Of a stretch of DNA of 64,000 bases, positions 51,096 to 63,896 are shown piece after piece. A program made the position numbers and the translations under genes. The notes under the pieces are model-generated. The model saw nothing but the letters and a program-made list of their open reading frames with translations. It was not told where the DNA came from and searched no databases. Source of the DNA: Escarpia spicata (Eukaryota; Annelida; Polychaeta; Sabellida; Siboglinidae); NCBI GenBank assembly GCA_963995525.1, contig OZ023217.1:1040019-1104018 (forward strand). Direction: 5' to 3'. Position 1 is the stretch's first letter; each line of letters begins with the position of its first letter.

Positions 51096-51790
51096 ATAAC
51101 GCCTTGCAAGCGGCAAGTCAGGGCAAGGCGACACTTTGTGTGCGATCATTACCACAGCTGGGTGGATATTGCATTGTTTGGCTGTGGGAAGTCATGGGCA
51201 GAAACTAAGGAGAAGGGATTCACCTTTCAGTGCGTGGGGTGTTGGAAGGTGGAGTGTCTGCAAAAGGAAATAGTTAGGTTGACAGATATTGTGAAGGGGA
51301 TGGAGATGAGAATTAGCAAGGAGGCAGGTGGAATGGAGAGAGACGACAGGGAGAGAGTTGGGAATACTGTGAGATTGAAGGAGAAGGGTAGTGGCCTGAA
51401 GGCTGAGGAAAGGAGACTGAGAGGAGGGAACGTGATAGGAGGGGACGAAATTGGAAAATCGACGACAGAAAACATGATAGGCGTGAAGGTGACAGGGGAG
51501 AAAGTGACCGTAGAGAAGGAGGGAGGGAAATGGGACAGGAGAGGAGAGAAGACAGTGTGATGGGAGGAAAGATGAAGGGAGGAAAGGAAGTGAGAGTAAA
51601 TGTCATAAAAGTGAAGTCGATAAAAGGGATGATGATAGGAGGAAAGGTGACAAGAGAAAAAGCGACAGTAAAGAATGGATCGGAAGAGAATGTGACAGGA
51701 GCGAACACGGCAGGGAGAAAAGACAACAAGCAGACATATGCAAACCGGAGAAGGAGCTACTCTGTGGCAGTGATTGAGGGGCAGTGAGAA
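51096..51790 (+). pseudogene. LINE ORF1 of copy 2, PHD-like and basic linker
   Basis: From about 51096 it reads TPCKRQVRARR, then CDHYHSWVDIALFGCGKSW and FTFQCVGC. Compared with copy 1 (CNDCQSW) the second Cys of the zinc finger is Tyr, so metal binding is probably lost. The frame runs to 51560 (in-frame ATG at 51138). The Lys/Arg/Glu/Gly-rich linker then continues in a second frame, 51530-51787 (MGGKMKGGKEVRVNVIKVKS), ending in VAVIEGQ and a TGA just before the esterase block. A frameshift near 51540 separates the two halves. Confidence 0.75.
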
Positions 51791-52265
51791 AAAAGAGGGT
51801 GTTTATGGGCGACTCTATTCTAAGAAAGACAAATAAGACACTAAGCGAGGGAGGACGTCGTTGTTTGTCTACCGGGGGCTAGGATAGAACATGTGACTGA
51901 AAGGGTAAAGGAGGTATTACGGCATGGCAAAGGAGGGTCTATATTAGTACACGTAGTAACAAATAATTCAGTCACGGGGGGAAACTGGGATAGTACAGAA
52001 GTACACACAGTTATTTAGGAAACAAGACAAGAGTTGAACAGATTATTCTCTCAAGAATGTTGCTAGTAATGGGAGGAGGGGGCAACATATAGAAATTGCA
52101 CGAGGATGGCGATCAACGCACTAGTTGAGCAGATGTGTGAAGACGAGGGGGTGAGATTAACAGATTTAGGGGTATACCTTGTTAGGAGGGAAGATATGTA
52201 CATGAGAGATGGACTCCATCTTAGTGGAAAGGGACAGTAGTGTTTTCAGAGAACCTGCTGCGATC
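51791..52265 (+). pseudogene. LINE ORF1 of copy 2, SGNH-esterase domain
   Basis: VFMGDSILRKTNKTLSEGG near 51799 carries the nucleophile Ser of the GDS block. PGARIEHVTERVKEV follows near 51880, VHVVTNNS near 51940 is the third block with Val where Gly is usual, and MRDGLHLSGKG near 52204 has the Asp-x-x-His pair. Stops and shifts occur between the second and last blocks (TAG at about 52014). The three blocks are clearer than in copy 1, which confirms the assignment there. Confidence 0.78.
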
Positions 52266-52429
52266 TGTTGACAGTGGGACAGGCTGCATCTATTTAAACT
52301 AGATTCGCAGGGGGGACTCGCAGAGAACACTGAAATTGGAGGCATAGATAAAGACAGCACAGTTAAATCAGCAAAGAACAGTCTGGAAAACTGTTCTGAA
52401 GCTGGATATAAATGTGTTTTAATGCAAGG

Positions 52430-52950
52430 AGTATAGTAAACAAAACAATGAATTAAACATTATGGTAGAAGATATTGACCCTCATATAATAGGTATAACC
52501 GAATCATGGGCCACCATCGTTATATCAGATGCCGAATAGGGACTGACAGGATATGTAATGTTCAGGAAAGATAGAATAGGAAGAAAGGGAGGTGGAGTTA
52601 TTTTATATATTAAAGAATCTATTCAGGCTAATGAAATAAATTAGACAGAGAAGCAGATTGCGAAGAAGCTGTTGGTGTAACATAGTTACAGGAAACTCAA
52701 AGTTAACACTTGTGTTAGTTTATCGAAGTCCAAACATAAGCATAGAAGAGATTGTAAAAGTACAAAACGCTATAAGGGAAGTGAGCAAATGGGACTGTAT
52801 TATTATGGGGGATTTTAACAATGGGCATATACTATGGGAATCTCTACAGAGTATGGGGAGTGAAGACCATAATTAATAGTTTTAGTACAAGATAGTTTCT
52901 TTTCTCAACATGTGCTAGAACCAACCAGGGGTGAGAATGTCTTAGGCATA
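52430..52950 (+). pseudogene. LINE ORF2 of copy 2, endonuclease domain
   Basis: DPHIIGITESWA near 52480 holds the catalytic Glu. GGGVILYIKESI near 52591, LVLVYRSPNISIEEIV near 52706, CIIMGDFNNGHILWESL near 52796 (GDFN intact) and SQHVLEPTRGENVL near 52905 follow. Frames change at about 52645, and stops are present at 52537 and 52874. The SDH block is absent because the deletion begins at about 52950. Confidence 0.8.
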
Positions 52951-53660
52951 GTTTAGCATTTACAAGATGATCTTGACAGGTTGATAAAATGGTCTGAAAA
53001 ATTGCAAATGTTGTTCAATTTTTTTTAATTTAAATGCCCCCATATAGGACATGGGAACGAAAATGTACAATATACAATGGGGGGTACTGTACTAAGTACT
53101 ACTGTAAAAGAAAAGGACTCAAAGTTAACCATTAGTGCTGATATGAAGGTTTCAGCGCAGTGCTAAATTGCAGCTTAATGGGAAATCAAAACGTTGGATT
53201 AATTAGGCGAAATATAGCGTATAAGGAAAAAGAACTAATAATACTCTGTACAAAACAATAGTTAGGCCTCATTTAGAATATTGTATACCAGCGTGGAGGC
53301 CATAATTATTGCAAGAAGGACATAGATATGCTAAAAAGAGTACAGAGAAGAGCGACTAAAATTATCTAAAAACGCCTACGAAATACGCCTACAAGAATGT
53401 GGACTAACAACACTAGAGACCAGGAGATTGAGAGGAAATCAGATAGAAATGTGTAAAATATTGAATGGCTATGAATATATTGATAGAAATATATTTGTCT
53501 CAGTTAAGAAAGTTTGAAGGACTAGAGGACATGAAGTTGCATTAGCAAAGGAACAGTGTAGATTAGATATAAGATAGTTATCTTTCACAAAGGACTGTAA
53601 ATGAATGGAACAGATTATCTGCTGATCGTGTGGTGCTAGTAGCCTGAACATGTTTAAAAA
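52951..53660 (+). pseudogene. LINE ORF2 of copy 2, RT thumb and C-terminus after deletion
   Basis: Starts with LQDDLDRLIKWSEKLQMLFN near 52957, which in copy 1 lies after the FADD motif (about 5437). STTVKEKDSKLTISADMKVS, RRATKII, CGLTTLETRRLRGN and SSLNMFKNKMNTYLG follow, with stops and shifts. The palm with both Asp positions is missing. Confidence 0.8.
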
Positions 53661-53720
53661 TAAAATGAACACATACCTCGGGCGGGATACACGTATATAA
53701 ACTATTAAATATTATTAACA

Positions 53721-54270
53721 AAATAAAAGTAATTAATCGATGCATGTGGAAGCACTTGTAAAATGGCGGAAAGCAACCATTTTACGACGGAATGTATTCG
53801 GCGCCAAACCGGCACCTATGCGCAATCTGGCGATTGCTGGTTCGCATCGTGTATCAAGGCACGGAGTCAACCATTGCGACGTCAACATCTTTACGGATTT
53901 CGAAATATACTCTCGCAATTACGACATCGTAATAATCTGGTTGTGCCATAAAAATGGTAACAAGGATATTATTGTAAATCTGCCGTACATCCAACTACCC
54001 GGCTTGTATATAAAAAGCTGTAGATGCTGCATGGTAGACTCGGTATACGCTCGCAAATAATTTCCCAGTTTGGATCGTGACGAGAAATACGTCGAATTAA
54101 TGGCGATGAAAGGTTCTCATATTCGTTGAGCCGATGATGTATTGAGGTGTCTCGATGCGAAATGTATCATCTGTATTAGTGACGTTTGCATTACCGTTGG
54201 AAGGGACACTTCTAAATGATCTGACCTGGAGGCTGGAAAGTATGTTGATATTCGCGCCAGCTACACTGCA
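53721..54270. other. Unannotated sequence with overlapping open frames
   Basis: Two plus frames are open together: 53740-54060 (106 codons) and 53763-53951, the latter starting in a favourable AAAATGG context (MAESNHFTTECIRRQTG). No domain recognised, and which frame, if any, is used cannot be told. Confidence 0.35.
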
Positions 54271-55474
54271 GTTGGCCCCAGTTGCATTGTGTGGCTCCAG
54301 TTGCACTGTGTGGCACCAGTTGCACTGTGTGGCCCCAGTTGCATTGTGTGGTCACAGTTGCATTGTGTGGCCCCAGTTGCATTGTGTGGCCCCAGTTGCA
54401 TTGTGTGGCCCCAGTTGCATTTTGTGGCCCCAGTTGCATTGTGTGGCCCCAGTTGCATTGTGTGGTCCCAGTTGCATTGTGTGGCCCCAGTTCCATTGTG
54501 TGGTCCCAGTTGCATCGTGTGGCCCCAGTTGCATCGTGTGGCCCCAGTTGCACTGTGTGGCCCCAGTTGCACTGTGTGGCCCCAGTTGCAATGTGTTGTC
54601 CCAGTTGCATTGTGTGGCCCCAGTTGCATTGTGTGGTCCCAGTTGCATTGTGTGGTCCCAGCTGCATTGAGTGGCCCCAGTTGCATTGTGTGGCCCCAGT
54701 TGCATTGTGTGGCCCCAGTTGCATTGTGTTGTCCCAGTTGCATTGTGTTGTCCCAGTTGCATTGTGTTGTCCCAGTTGCATTGTGTGGCCCCAGTTGCAT
54801 TGTGTGGTCCCAGTTGCATTGTGTGGTCCCAGTTGCATTGTGTGGTCCCAGTTGCATTGTGTGGTCCCAGTTGCATTGTGTGGCCCCAGTTGCATTGTGT
54901 GGTCCCAGTTGCATTGTGTGGTCCCAGTTGCATTGTGTGGTCCCAGTTGCATTGTGTGGTCCCAGTTGCATTGTGTGGCCCCAGTTGCATTGTGTGGCCC
55001 CAGTTGCATTGTGTGGTCCCAGTTGCATTGTGTTGTCCCAATTGCATTGTGTTGTCCCAGTTGCATTGTGTGGCCCCAGTTGCATTGTGTGGCCCCAGTT
55101 GCATTGTGTGGCCCCAGTTGCATTGTGTTGTCCCAATTGCATTGTGTTGTCCCAGTTGCATTGTGTGGCCCCAGTTGCATTGTGTGGTCCCAGTTGCATT
55201 GTGTGGCCCCAGTTGCATTGTGTGGTCCCAGTTGCATTGTGTGGTCCCAGTTGCATTGTGTGGCCCCAGTTACATTGTGTGGTCCCAGTTGCATTGTGTG
55301 GTCCCAGTTGCATTGTGTGGTCCCAGTTGCATTGTGTGGCCCCAGTTGCATTGTGTGGCCCCAGTTGCATTGTGTGGTTCCAGTTGCATTGTGTGGTCCC
55401 AGTTGCATTGTGTGGTCCCAGTTGCATTGTGTGGCCCCAGTTGCATTGTGTGGCCCCAGTTGCATTGTGTGGCC
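54271..55474. repeat. 19-bp satellite, about 63 units
   Basis: Unit GTTGCATTGTGTGGCCCCA with main variants GGTCCC and TTGTCCC. The period leaves remainder one on division by three, and all frames on both strands are open over long distances (401-417 codons), which are artefacts. Confidence 0.98.
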
Positions 55475-56744
55475 AGCGCAACAATGAACATCCAGAGAGC
55501 ATGAATAATACTCATTGAATAAGAATGGATTTTAGAACAGTAGACATTTCGTCGGAAGAAAACAACGCTATTCGACAGACCACGACATGAATATTCGTTG
55601 TGACAATGTTTGCCGTGCCAGAAGATTTGGAGATATTCAGCTGATGAACGTTTAAATACGGCAACTCCTTTCTTGATGACATGTTTATTGGAACATTAGA
55701 ACTCCAAGTAGGAAGTTACACGGAAGCATTATGCACGACGCGTGTTGAGCATTTGTGATTGTTGACTACCTTGGGCAGATGTAACTCGAGTGCTAGTAAT
55801 CATTGATTGTGATTGCTTTCTGTTGGTGATGTATTGAATTGGACATGTGGTGTGTAGATTTGGGAACCCATTTACCACAGTGGAATATGGTTAGACCTCC
55901 TGTGGAAGATTACCCGTCCAGCAGAAAAAAAACGTATGACAAGAAAATGAAATATAATCTTGACACCATGAAAGACGAAATGTTCAATTTCTGTTAGTCG
56001 TTTTCTGCTCGCGAATCATCATTTTGAGTTGTAAAGTTGCGACATAACTAGGAAGGGGTGAAAGAATTTACTTATATGTGTGACACCTCCTTGGAAAGGT
56101 AGTTTAGAGCTTAACAGGTTTGGTGTAATTGATTCCATTACCGATTACGTAACATCCGGCCGCGTATCCTAGCAACGGCCCTTGGCGGGCTATACACAAC
56201 AACTGCCACAAGGCGCGTCAGCGTCTATTGCCTTCACACGCTGGAAACAGTCCACTAGTTTGTTAGTTGCACATCTTTGGTCGGTCTCCTTAATAACTTG
56301 TACACTACTGTCACTCGTTAGGGATTTCACTATCCATCAACATCTGCATCGTTTCGGTTTCATGGTAAACAATACACGACATTCAGTTGTGTATAGCCAA
56401 GATGGCGGATCACCTTGACCGCTGGACTAATTTATGAAAATTACATGTTGTAAAACAATGATAGATAATCATGATTGCAAGTGTTATAGTCATATTTATA
56501 TTCACCACAAATAGTTTGGTTCAATTGAGGGTACATGTATGCTGTAAATCAACTCTTGACATTTCAAATTGTTGTAAGACTACAACGAATTTAGATTCTG
56601 AAGCCTAAATATCACAGATTCAAAGTAACCAGTTTTAAAATTAGATTGTAACAACAAGTGCTTGATTGGTCAGACGGATCGATTTCTACAGGAGTATATG
56701 ACGGAGGTGCTGGAGGTTACGTGGTAATCCGAAAGGTAAACACA
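55475..56744. other. Unannotated sequence
   Basis: A 78-codon plus frame (56182-56418) has no recognised domain. No repeat or splice evidence worth reporting. Confidence 0.4.
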
Positions 56745-58778
56745 TTTCAAAGATTATATCAAAAGTGGCCTGTTTTATATTACGTAAGACAAACCGAAAC
56801 CCACAACAATTGTTAAATAGACTAACGAATGTTCCACCGGGTGTTAGATGCACTGATCCCAATTGTCATAACTGTAATCATCATGATGATCTCGATGACT
56901 TTTACAATTCTATCGTGATTACATTGAAGAAGTGTGGTCACACACTCCGGTCAAATCGCAAAGGTGCTTATAAGTATAATACTGTACCACGTTGGAACGA
57001 GCGAGTGAAAGAGCTTTATTGTGCAGCCCGTGATGCTTACTGTATATGGAAAGAGACTGGTAAACCTAGACAAGGTGACATTTTTCATATTATGAAATTA
57101 TCCAGAATGAAATTCAAGCAGGCGATCAGAAAATATAAAAGGAATAAAGAAACTATCATTACTGATAACATTGCAGAACAATTGTGTTAAAAAGACCACC
57201 GCAAATTCTGGAACGAAATTAAATACTGTACGAACAGTAAAATAAAACTTCCGACAAACATTGATAATATACACGGTGACGTAAACATCGGGTCAATGTG
57301 GAAGCATCATTATGAAAATGTATTTAATGATATGGAGGATAGCCGATGTGATAAAGTTTGTTATGAGTGTTCCACTGGCAATAAGGGAATGAATGTTGGT
57401 GCAGTTGAACTGATGGATATTATCAATGGACTTCTCAAAAATAAGTCACCAGGTCTGGACGGTATCAATGCAGAATACATTAAGTTCGCTGATTCTTAAC
57501 TCGCTGTGCTTTTGTCTATCCTTGTGTCTTCGATTCTGGTGCATGGTTATATACCAAAAGAAAGTTCACAGTTATTGTACCAATTATTAAATACAAGAAT
57601 AGACGAGTAAACGACAAAGGTAATTAAGTGCCAATATGTCTATCGAACATATTTTCGAAGATAATAGACACTGTTCTTTTTAACAGAACATAAATGTACT
57701 TGGAAACTACTCCTAATCAATTTGGCTTTAAGCCTAAACATGGAACGGAGTTATACGTTTTTGCACTTAAGGAATTATTAAGGTTCTACACTGAACATGG
57801 TTCAGCTATGCACGTCGCATTTTTAGATGCATCAAAGGCGTTTGATCGTGTCAACCGATATAAACTTTTAACGAAACTAGAACAACGAAATGTACTGAAA
57901 TGTATCTTAAGAGTACTCAGCAATGAATTCAATAATCAATGTGTATGCATACGATGAGAAAATACCTTCTCGGACTTCTTCTCGGTAGGCAATGGTGTTA
58001 AGCAAGGTGGGAAGTTATCCCCTTTACTTTTTAACATTTATATGGATACTCTGAGTATACAACTGCACAACAAACAAATCGGTTGTAGTCTTTGTAACAT
58101 AGTTGTTAATCACCTTTTACACGCCGATGATCTACTTCTGTTTGTACCTTCTGCTAAAGGACTACAAACACTACTAGACATGTGTTACTCATATGGGTGT
58201 GAGCATGACGTGCAATACAATGCGAGTAAAACACGTACTTTGAATCTAGAAAGTCAATTTCTTTCTAAAGAAATGACATTAGGAGGAAATCAATAAAAAT
58301 TTGCCACCTCTTGTAAATATCTTGGACATGTCATTTCTAATAACTCGTCTGATGAGTCTGACATGCAAGCCAAAGTGAGACTTTTGTATGCCAAGAGTAA
58401 TATGTTATGTCACAAATTCCACTTTTGTTCAACTGTTGTAAAAAATAAGCTATTTACAGCGTATTTTGGTAATATATATAATATGTGTGCGTTATGGGTG
58501 AACTTTAGAAAAGTGATTTTCAGTAATTCGTTGTTGCATATAATAACTCTTTCAGAATATTGAACAATTTGCCCATGAGATGCAGCGCTAGCCACATGTT
58601 TGCTGCAGCTAATGTCAACTCGTGTAAATGTGTAATCGGAAAGGCTATTTTTAGCTTAATGAATAGGATTGACATGTCGTTGAATCCCATTATTTATAGC
58701 ATTAAAACTAGCGACATGTATTGTACTTCGAAACTGCAGGATTTATATGAAATAAATACATTATTATTATTATAAATA
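56745..58778 (+). mobile_element. Second-family LINE (jockey-superfamily type), 5'-truncated
   Basis: About 2 kb holding the endonuclease-RT linker, the RT and part of the C-terminal region, ending in a short (ATT)n run (58757-58778). It lacks the endonuclease, so it is a 5'-truncated insertion or its 5' part is unrecognisable. Its motifs differ from the CR1-like copies in this window. I place it in the broad jockey/L2/CR1 group without naming a clade. Confidence 0.8.
56765..58775 (+). pseudogene. Reverse transcriptase of the second LINE family, broken
   Basis: In order: a linker with CTDPNCHNCNHHDDLDDFY and YCAARDAYCIWKETGKPRQG (to 57187), KFWNEIKYCTNSK (57200), KNKSPGLDGINAEYIK (57436), NQFGFKPKHGTELYVF (57715), VAFLDASKAFDRVN (57820, first catalytic Asp), GVKQGGKLSPLLFNIYMDTL (about 57988), NHLLHADDLLLF (58111) and CKYLGHVISNNSSD (58314), then DMQAKVRLLYAKSNML. 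The active-site box reads HADD where YADD is usual. Stops at 57188, 57497, 57955 and 58294, and frame changes between 57500 and 57690 and near 58500, disable it. Confidence 0.88.
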
Positions 58779-59647
58779 ACAATTCGTGGAGAGTATCTAC
58801 AATATAATAACAATATTGTTACTATTGTTATATTGAATAACAAATCGACAGTTATCACAAAACCTGAAACAACTGGACAATACATGACACGTTAAGCAAC
58901 AAACTTAAAACAATTAATGCGAATATAATGCTGCTGGATTCGAATGAATACATTCGGATCAAATGTACCGATACAACGTTGTACTTAGATCTAATAATAC
59001 TTCTATTTTTATAGTTGTCATATTTCAAGGCTATTGCAGTGTATTTCGACGACGTGTCGATGCATTCATTTCATTATTTCGGAATACTTACGTCCTCTAT
59101 CACCGATATAACAATACGTCCTGGTCTATCGATCCAAACAAGGCGGACGGAGATGTCCAAGGGACGACAATGAGGACAATCAATCACGTTCGGGGGTCAG
59201 TTGAAATATATAGATTTATATGACAGTTTCGCTTGTCCAGCATAATGGACCTCGGAGACACTGTATAATGCCTAGGCACTGACGCACGCACTAGGCGCGC
59301 GAGGCAAAATAATTCCGAACGAAATTGCATCAGTTACTGAGTGTGGACACGAACGAAGACGCTGACATCTGACGGATTGTGTTGTACATGCGTGTGTGTA
59401 CGTGTGAACGCTTGTGGCAATAATACATTTTTAATACACGATAAATGCGGCCGCACTGCTTCATATTTCTTATTTTATTATTTCACTAAGAACTATTTTA
59501 ATCAGTGACAATGATACGCTAACATACAACAAATAAAGCATTAGAGCCGCTATTTGGCAACGGCAACTTTTAACAAACCTGGCGCTACTCGTGAGTTGTT
59601 ATATGATAATTTTGCATTGCCACACATTAAAATAATTTTAGTGATAT
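58779..59647. other. Unannotated sequence
   Basis: No recognised gene. The open frame 58963-59223 has no domain. Confidence 0.4.
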
Positions 59648-62600
59648 AACTTAGTAACTACTAAGTACATCAGTACATCGAACATGCTAACTTGTAACTT
59701 AGTAACTACTAAGTACATCAGTGTACATAGAACATGCTAACTTGTAACTTAGTAACTATTAAGTACATCAGTGTACATCGAACATGTTAACATGTAACTT
59801 AGTAACTACTAAGTGCATCAGTACACCGAACATGCTAACTTGTAACTTAGTAACTACTAAGTGCATCAGTACACCGAACATGCTAACTTGAAACTTAGTA
59901 ACTACTAAGTGCATCAGTACACCGAACATGCTAACTTGTAACTTAGTAACTACTAAGTACATCAGTACACCGAACATGCTAACTTGTAACTGGGTAACTA
60001 CTAAGTGCATCAGTACACCGAACTTGCTAACTTGTAACTTAGTAACTACTACGTACATCAGTACATTGAACATGCTAACTAGTAACTTAGTAACTACTAA
60101 GTACATCAGTGTACACCGAACATGCTAACTTGTAACTTAGTAACTACTAAGTGCATCAGTACATCGAACATGCTAACTTGAAACTTAGTAACTACTAAGT
60201 GCATCAGTACACCGAACATGCTAACTTGTAACTTAGTAACTACTAAGTACATCAGTACACCGAACATGCTAACTTGTAACTGGGTAACTACTAAGTGCAT
60301 CAGTACACCGAACTTGCTAACTTGTAACTTAGTAACTACTACGTACATCAGTACATTGAACATGCTAACTAGTAACTTAGTAACTACTAAGTACATCAGT
60401 GTACACCGAACATGCTAACTTGTAACTTAGTAACTACTAAGTGCATCAGTACACCGAACATGCTAACTTGTAACTTAGTAACTACTAAGTATATCAGTAC
60501 ATTGAACATGCTAACTAGTAACTTAGTAACTACTAAGTACATCAGTGTACACCGAACATGCTAACTTGTAACTTAGTAACTACTAAGTGCATCAGTACAC
60601 CGAACATGCTAACTTGTAACTTAGTAACTACTAAGTATATCAGTACATCGAACATGCTAACTTGTAACTTAGTATCTACTAAGTACATCAATGTACATCG
60701 AACATGCTAACTTGTAACTTAGTAACTACTAAGTGCATCAATACATCAAACATGCTAACTTGTAACTTAGTAACTACTAAGTACATCAGTACATCGAACA
60801 TGCTAACTTGTAACTTAGTAACTACTAAGTACATCAGTGTACATCGAACATGCTAACTTGTAACTTAGTAACTATTAAGTACATCAGTGTACATCGAACA
60901 TGTTAACATGTAACTTAGTAACTACTAAGTGCATCAGTACACCGAACATGCTAACTTGTAACTTAGTAACTACTAAGTGCATCAGTACATCGAACATGCT
61001 AACTTGTAACTTAGTAACTACCAAGTGCATCAGTACACCGAACATGCTAACTTGTAACTTAGTAACTACTAAGTACATCAGTACATCGAACATGCTAACT
61101 TGTAACTTAGTAACTACTAAGTACATCAGTGTACATCGAACATGCTAACTTGTAACTTAGTAACTACTAAGTACATCAGTACACCGAACATGCTAACTTG
61201 TAACTTAGTAACTACTAAGTACATCAGAACACCGAACATGCTAACTTGTAAGTTAGTAACTACTAAGTACATCAGTGTACATCGAACATGCTAACTTGTA
61301 ACTTAGTAACTACTAAGTACATCAGTGTACATCGAACATGCTAACTTGTAACTTAGTAACTACTAAGTGCATCAGAACATCGAACATGCTAACTTGTAAC
61401 TTAGTAACTACTAAGTACGTCAGTACTTCGAACATGCTAACTTGTAACTTAGTAACTACTAAGTACATCAGAACACCGAACATGCTAACTTGTAACTTAG
61501 TAACTACTAAGTGCATCAGTACACCGAACATGCTAACTTGTAACTTAGTAACTACTAAGTGCATCAGTACACCGAACATGCTAACTTGTAACTTAGTAAC
61601 TACTAAGTGCATCAGTACACCGAACTTGCTAACTTGTAACTTAGTAACTAATAAGTACATCAGTACATCGAACATGCTAACTTGTAACTACTAAGTACAT
61701 CAGTGTACATCGAACATGCTAACTTGTAACTTAGTAACTACTAAGTGCATCAGTACAACGAACATGTTAACTTGTAACTTAGTAACTACTAAGTACATCA
61801 GAACACCGAACATGCTAACTTGTAAGTTAGTAACTACTAAGTACATCAGTGTACATCGAACATGCTAACTTGTAACTTAGTAACTACTAAGTACATCAGT
61901 GTACATCGAACATGCTAACTTGTAACTTAGTAACTACTAAGTGCATCAGAACATCGAACATGCTAACTTGTAACTTAGTAACTACTAAGTACGTCAGTAC
62001 TTCGAACATGCTAACTTGTAACTTAGTAACTACTAAGTACATCAGAACACCGAACATGCTAACTTGTAACTTAGTAACTACTAAGTGCATCAGTACACCG
62101 AACATGCTAACTTGTAACTTAGTAACTACTAAGTGCATCAGTACACCGAACTTGCTAACTTGTAACTTAGTAACTAATAAGTACATCAGTACATCGAACA
62201 TGCTAACTTGTAACTACTAAGTACATCAGTGTACATCGAACATGCTAACTTGTAACTTAGTAACTACTAAGTGCATCAGTACAACGAACATGTTAACTTG
62301 TAACTTAGTAACTACTAAGTACATCAGTACATCGAACATGCTAACTTGTAACTTAGTAACTACTACGTACATCAGTGTACACCGAACATGGTAACTTAGT
62401 AACTACTAAGTACATCAGTGTACATCGAACATGCTAACTTGTAACTTAGTAACTACTAAGTGCATCAGTACACCGAACATGCTAACTTGTAACTTAGTAA
62501 CTACTAAGTACATCAGTACATCGAACATGCTAACTTGTAACTTAGAAACTACTACGTACATCAGTGTACACCGAACATGGTAACTTAGTAACTACTAAGT

Positions 62601-63896
62601 ATATCAGTGTACATCGAACATGCTAACTTGTAACTTAGTAACTACTAAGTGCATCAGTACACCGAACATGCTAACTTGTAACTTAGTAACTACTAAGTAC
62701 ATCAGTACACCGAACATGCTAACTTGTAACTTAGTAACTACTAAGTGCATCAGTACACCGAACATGCTAACTTGTAACTTAGTAACTACTAAGTACATCA
62801 GTACATCGAACATGCTAACTTGTAACTTAGAAACTACTACGTACATCAGTGTACACCGAACATGGTAACTTAGTAACTACTAAGTACATCAGTGTACATC
62901 GAACATGCTAACTTGTAACTTAGTAACTACTAAGTGCATCAGTACACCGAACATGCTAACTTGTAACTTAGTAACTACTAAGTACATCAGTACACCGAAC
63001 ATGCTAACTTGTAACTGGGTAACTACTAAGTGCATCAGTACACCGAACTTGCTAACTTGTAACTTAGTAACTACTACGTACATCAGTACATTGAACATGC
63101 TAACTAGTAACTTAGTAACTACTAAGTACATCAGTGTACACCGAACATGCTAACTTGTAACTTAGTAACTACTAAGTGCATCAGTACACCGAACATGCTA
63201 ACTTGTAACTTAGTAACTACTAAGTACATCAGTACATCGAACATGCTAACTTGTAACTTAGTATCTACTAAGTACATCAGTGTACATCGAACATGCTAAC
63301 TTGTAACTTAGTAACTACTAAGTGCATCAATACATCAAACATGGTAACTTGTAACTTAGTAACTACTAATTACATCAGTACATCGAACATGCTAACTTGT
63401 AACTTAGTAACTACTAAGTACATCAGTGTACATCGAACATGCTAACTTGTAACTTAGTAACTATTAAGTACATCAGTGTACATCGAACATGTTAACATGT
63501 AACTTAGTAACTACTAAGTGCATCAGTACACCGAACATGCTAACTTGTAACTTAGTAGCTACTAAGTACATCAGTACACTGAACATGCTAACTTGTAACT
63601 TAGTAACTACTAAGTACATCAGTACATCGAACATGCTAACTTGTAACTTAGTAACTACTAAGTGCATCAGTACACCGAACATGCTAACTTGTAACTTAGA
63701 AACTATTAAGTACATCATTGTACACCGAACATGCTATCTTGTAACTTAGTAACTATTAAGTACATCAGTACACCGAACATGCTATCTTGTAACGTAGTAA
63801 ATATTAAGTACATCATTGTACACCGAACATGCTAACTTGTAACTTAGTAACTACTAAGTACATCAGTACACCGAACATGCTAACTTGTAACTTAGT
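59648..63896. repeat. 48/50-bp satellite, about 87 units
   Basis: The unit carries ACTTAGTAACTACTAAGT, an inverted repeat with 8-bp arms and a 2-nt spacer, followed by a CATCAGTACATCGAACATGC-type segment. Two length forms exist: ATCAGTACA (48 bp) and ATCAGTGTACA (50 bp). Blocks of several units recur (see findings). The many 60-118 codon frames on both strands are by-products. Confidence 0.98.

Larger units (their letters stand above)
50771..53720 (+). mobile_element. CR1-like LINE, copy 2, internally deleted
   Basis: Same family as 1559-5995. It begins GGCGGGAAC, with a leader of about 310 bp that has TTGGTGCAG near its start like copy 1. ORF1 with PHD-like and esterase parts and the endonuclease follow. 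Near 52950 the sequence jumps directly to the RT thumb region, skipping about 1.4 kb that in copy 1 holds the palm and FADD site. It ends near 53720 after the conserved C-terminus (ASSLNMFKNKMNTYLG). Many stops. It cannot reverse transcribe by itself. Confidence 0.85.

Noticed and set aside
53740..54060. 106-codon frame after the LINE
   Set aside because: Another frame is open over the same bases and neither shows a domain; evidence is insufficient.
54212..55518. Several 277-417 codon open frames on both strands
   Set aside because: By-products of the 19-bp satellite; no frame has a distinct start, domain or codon bias.
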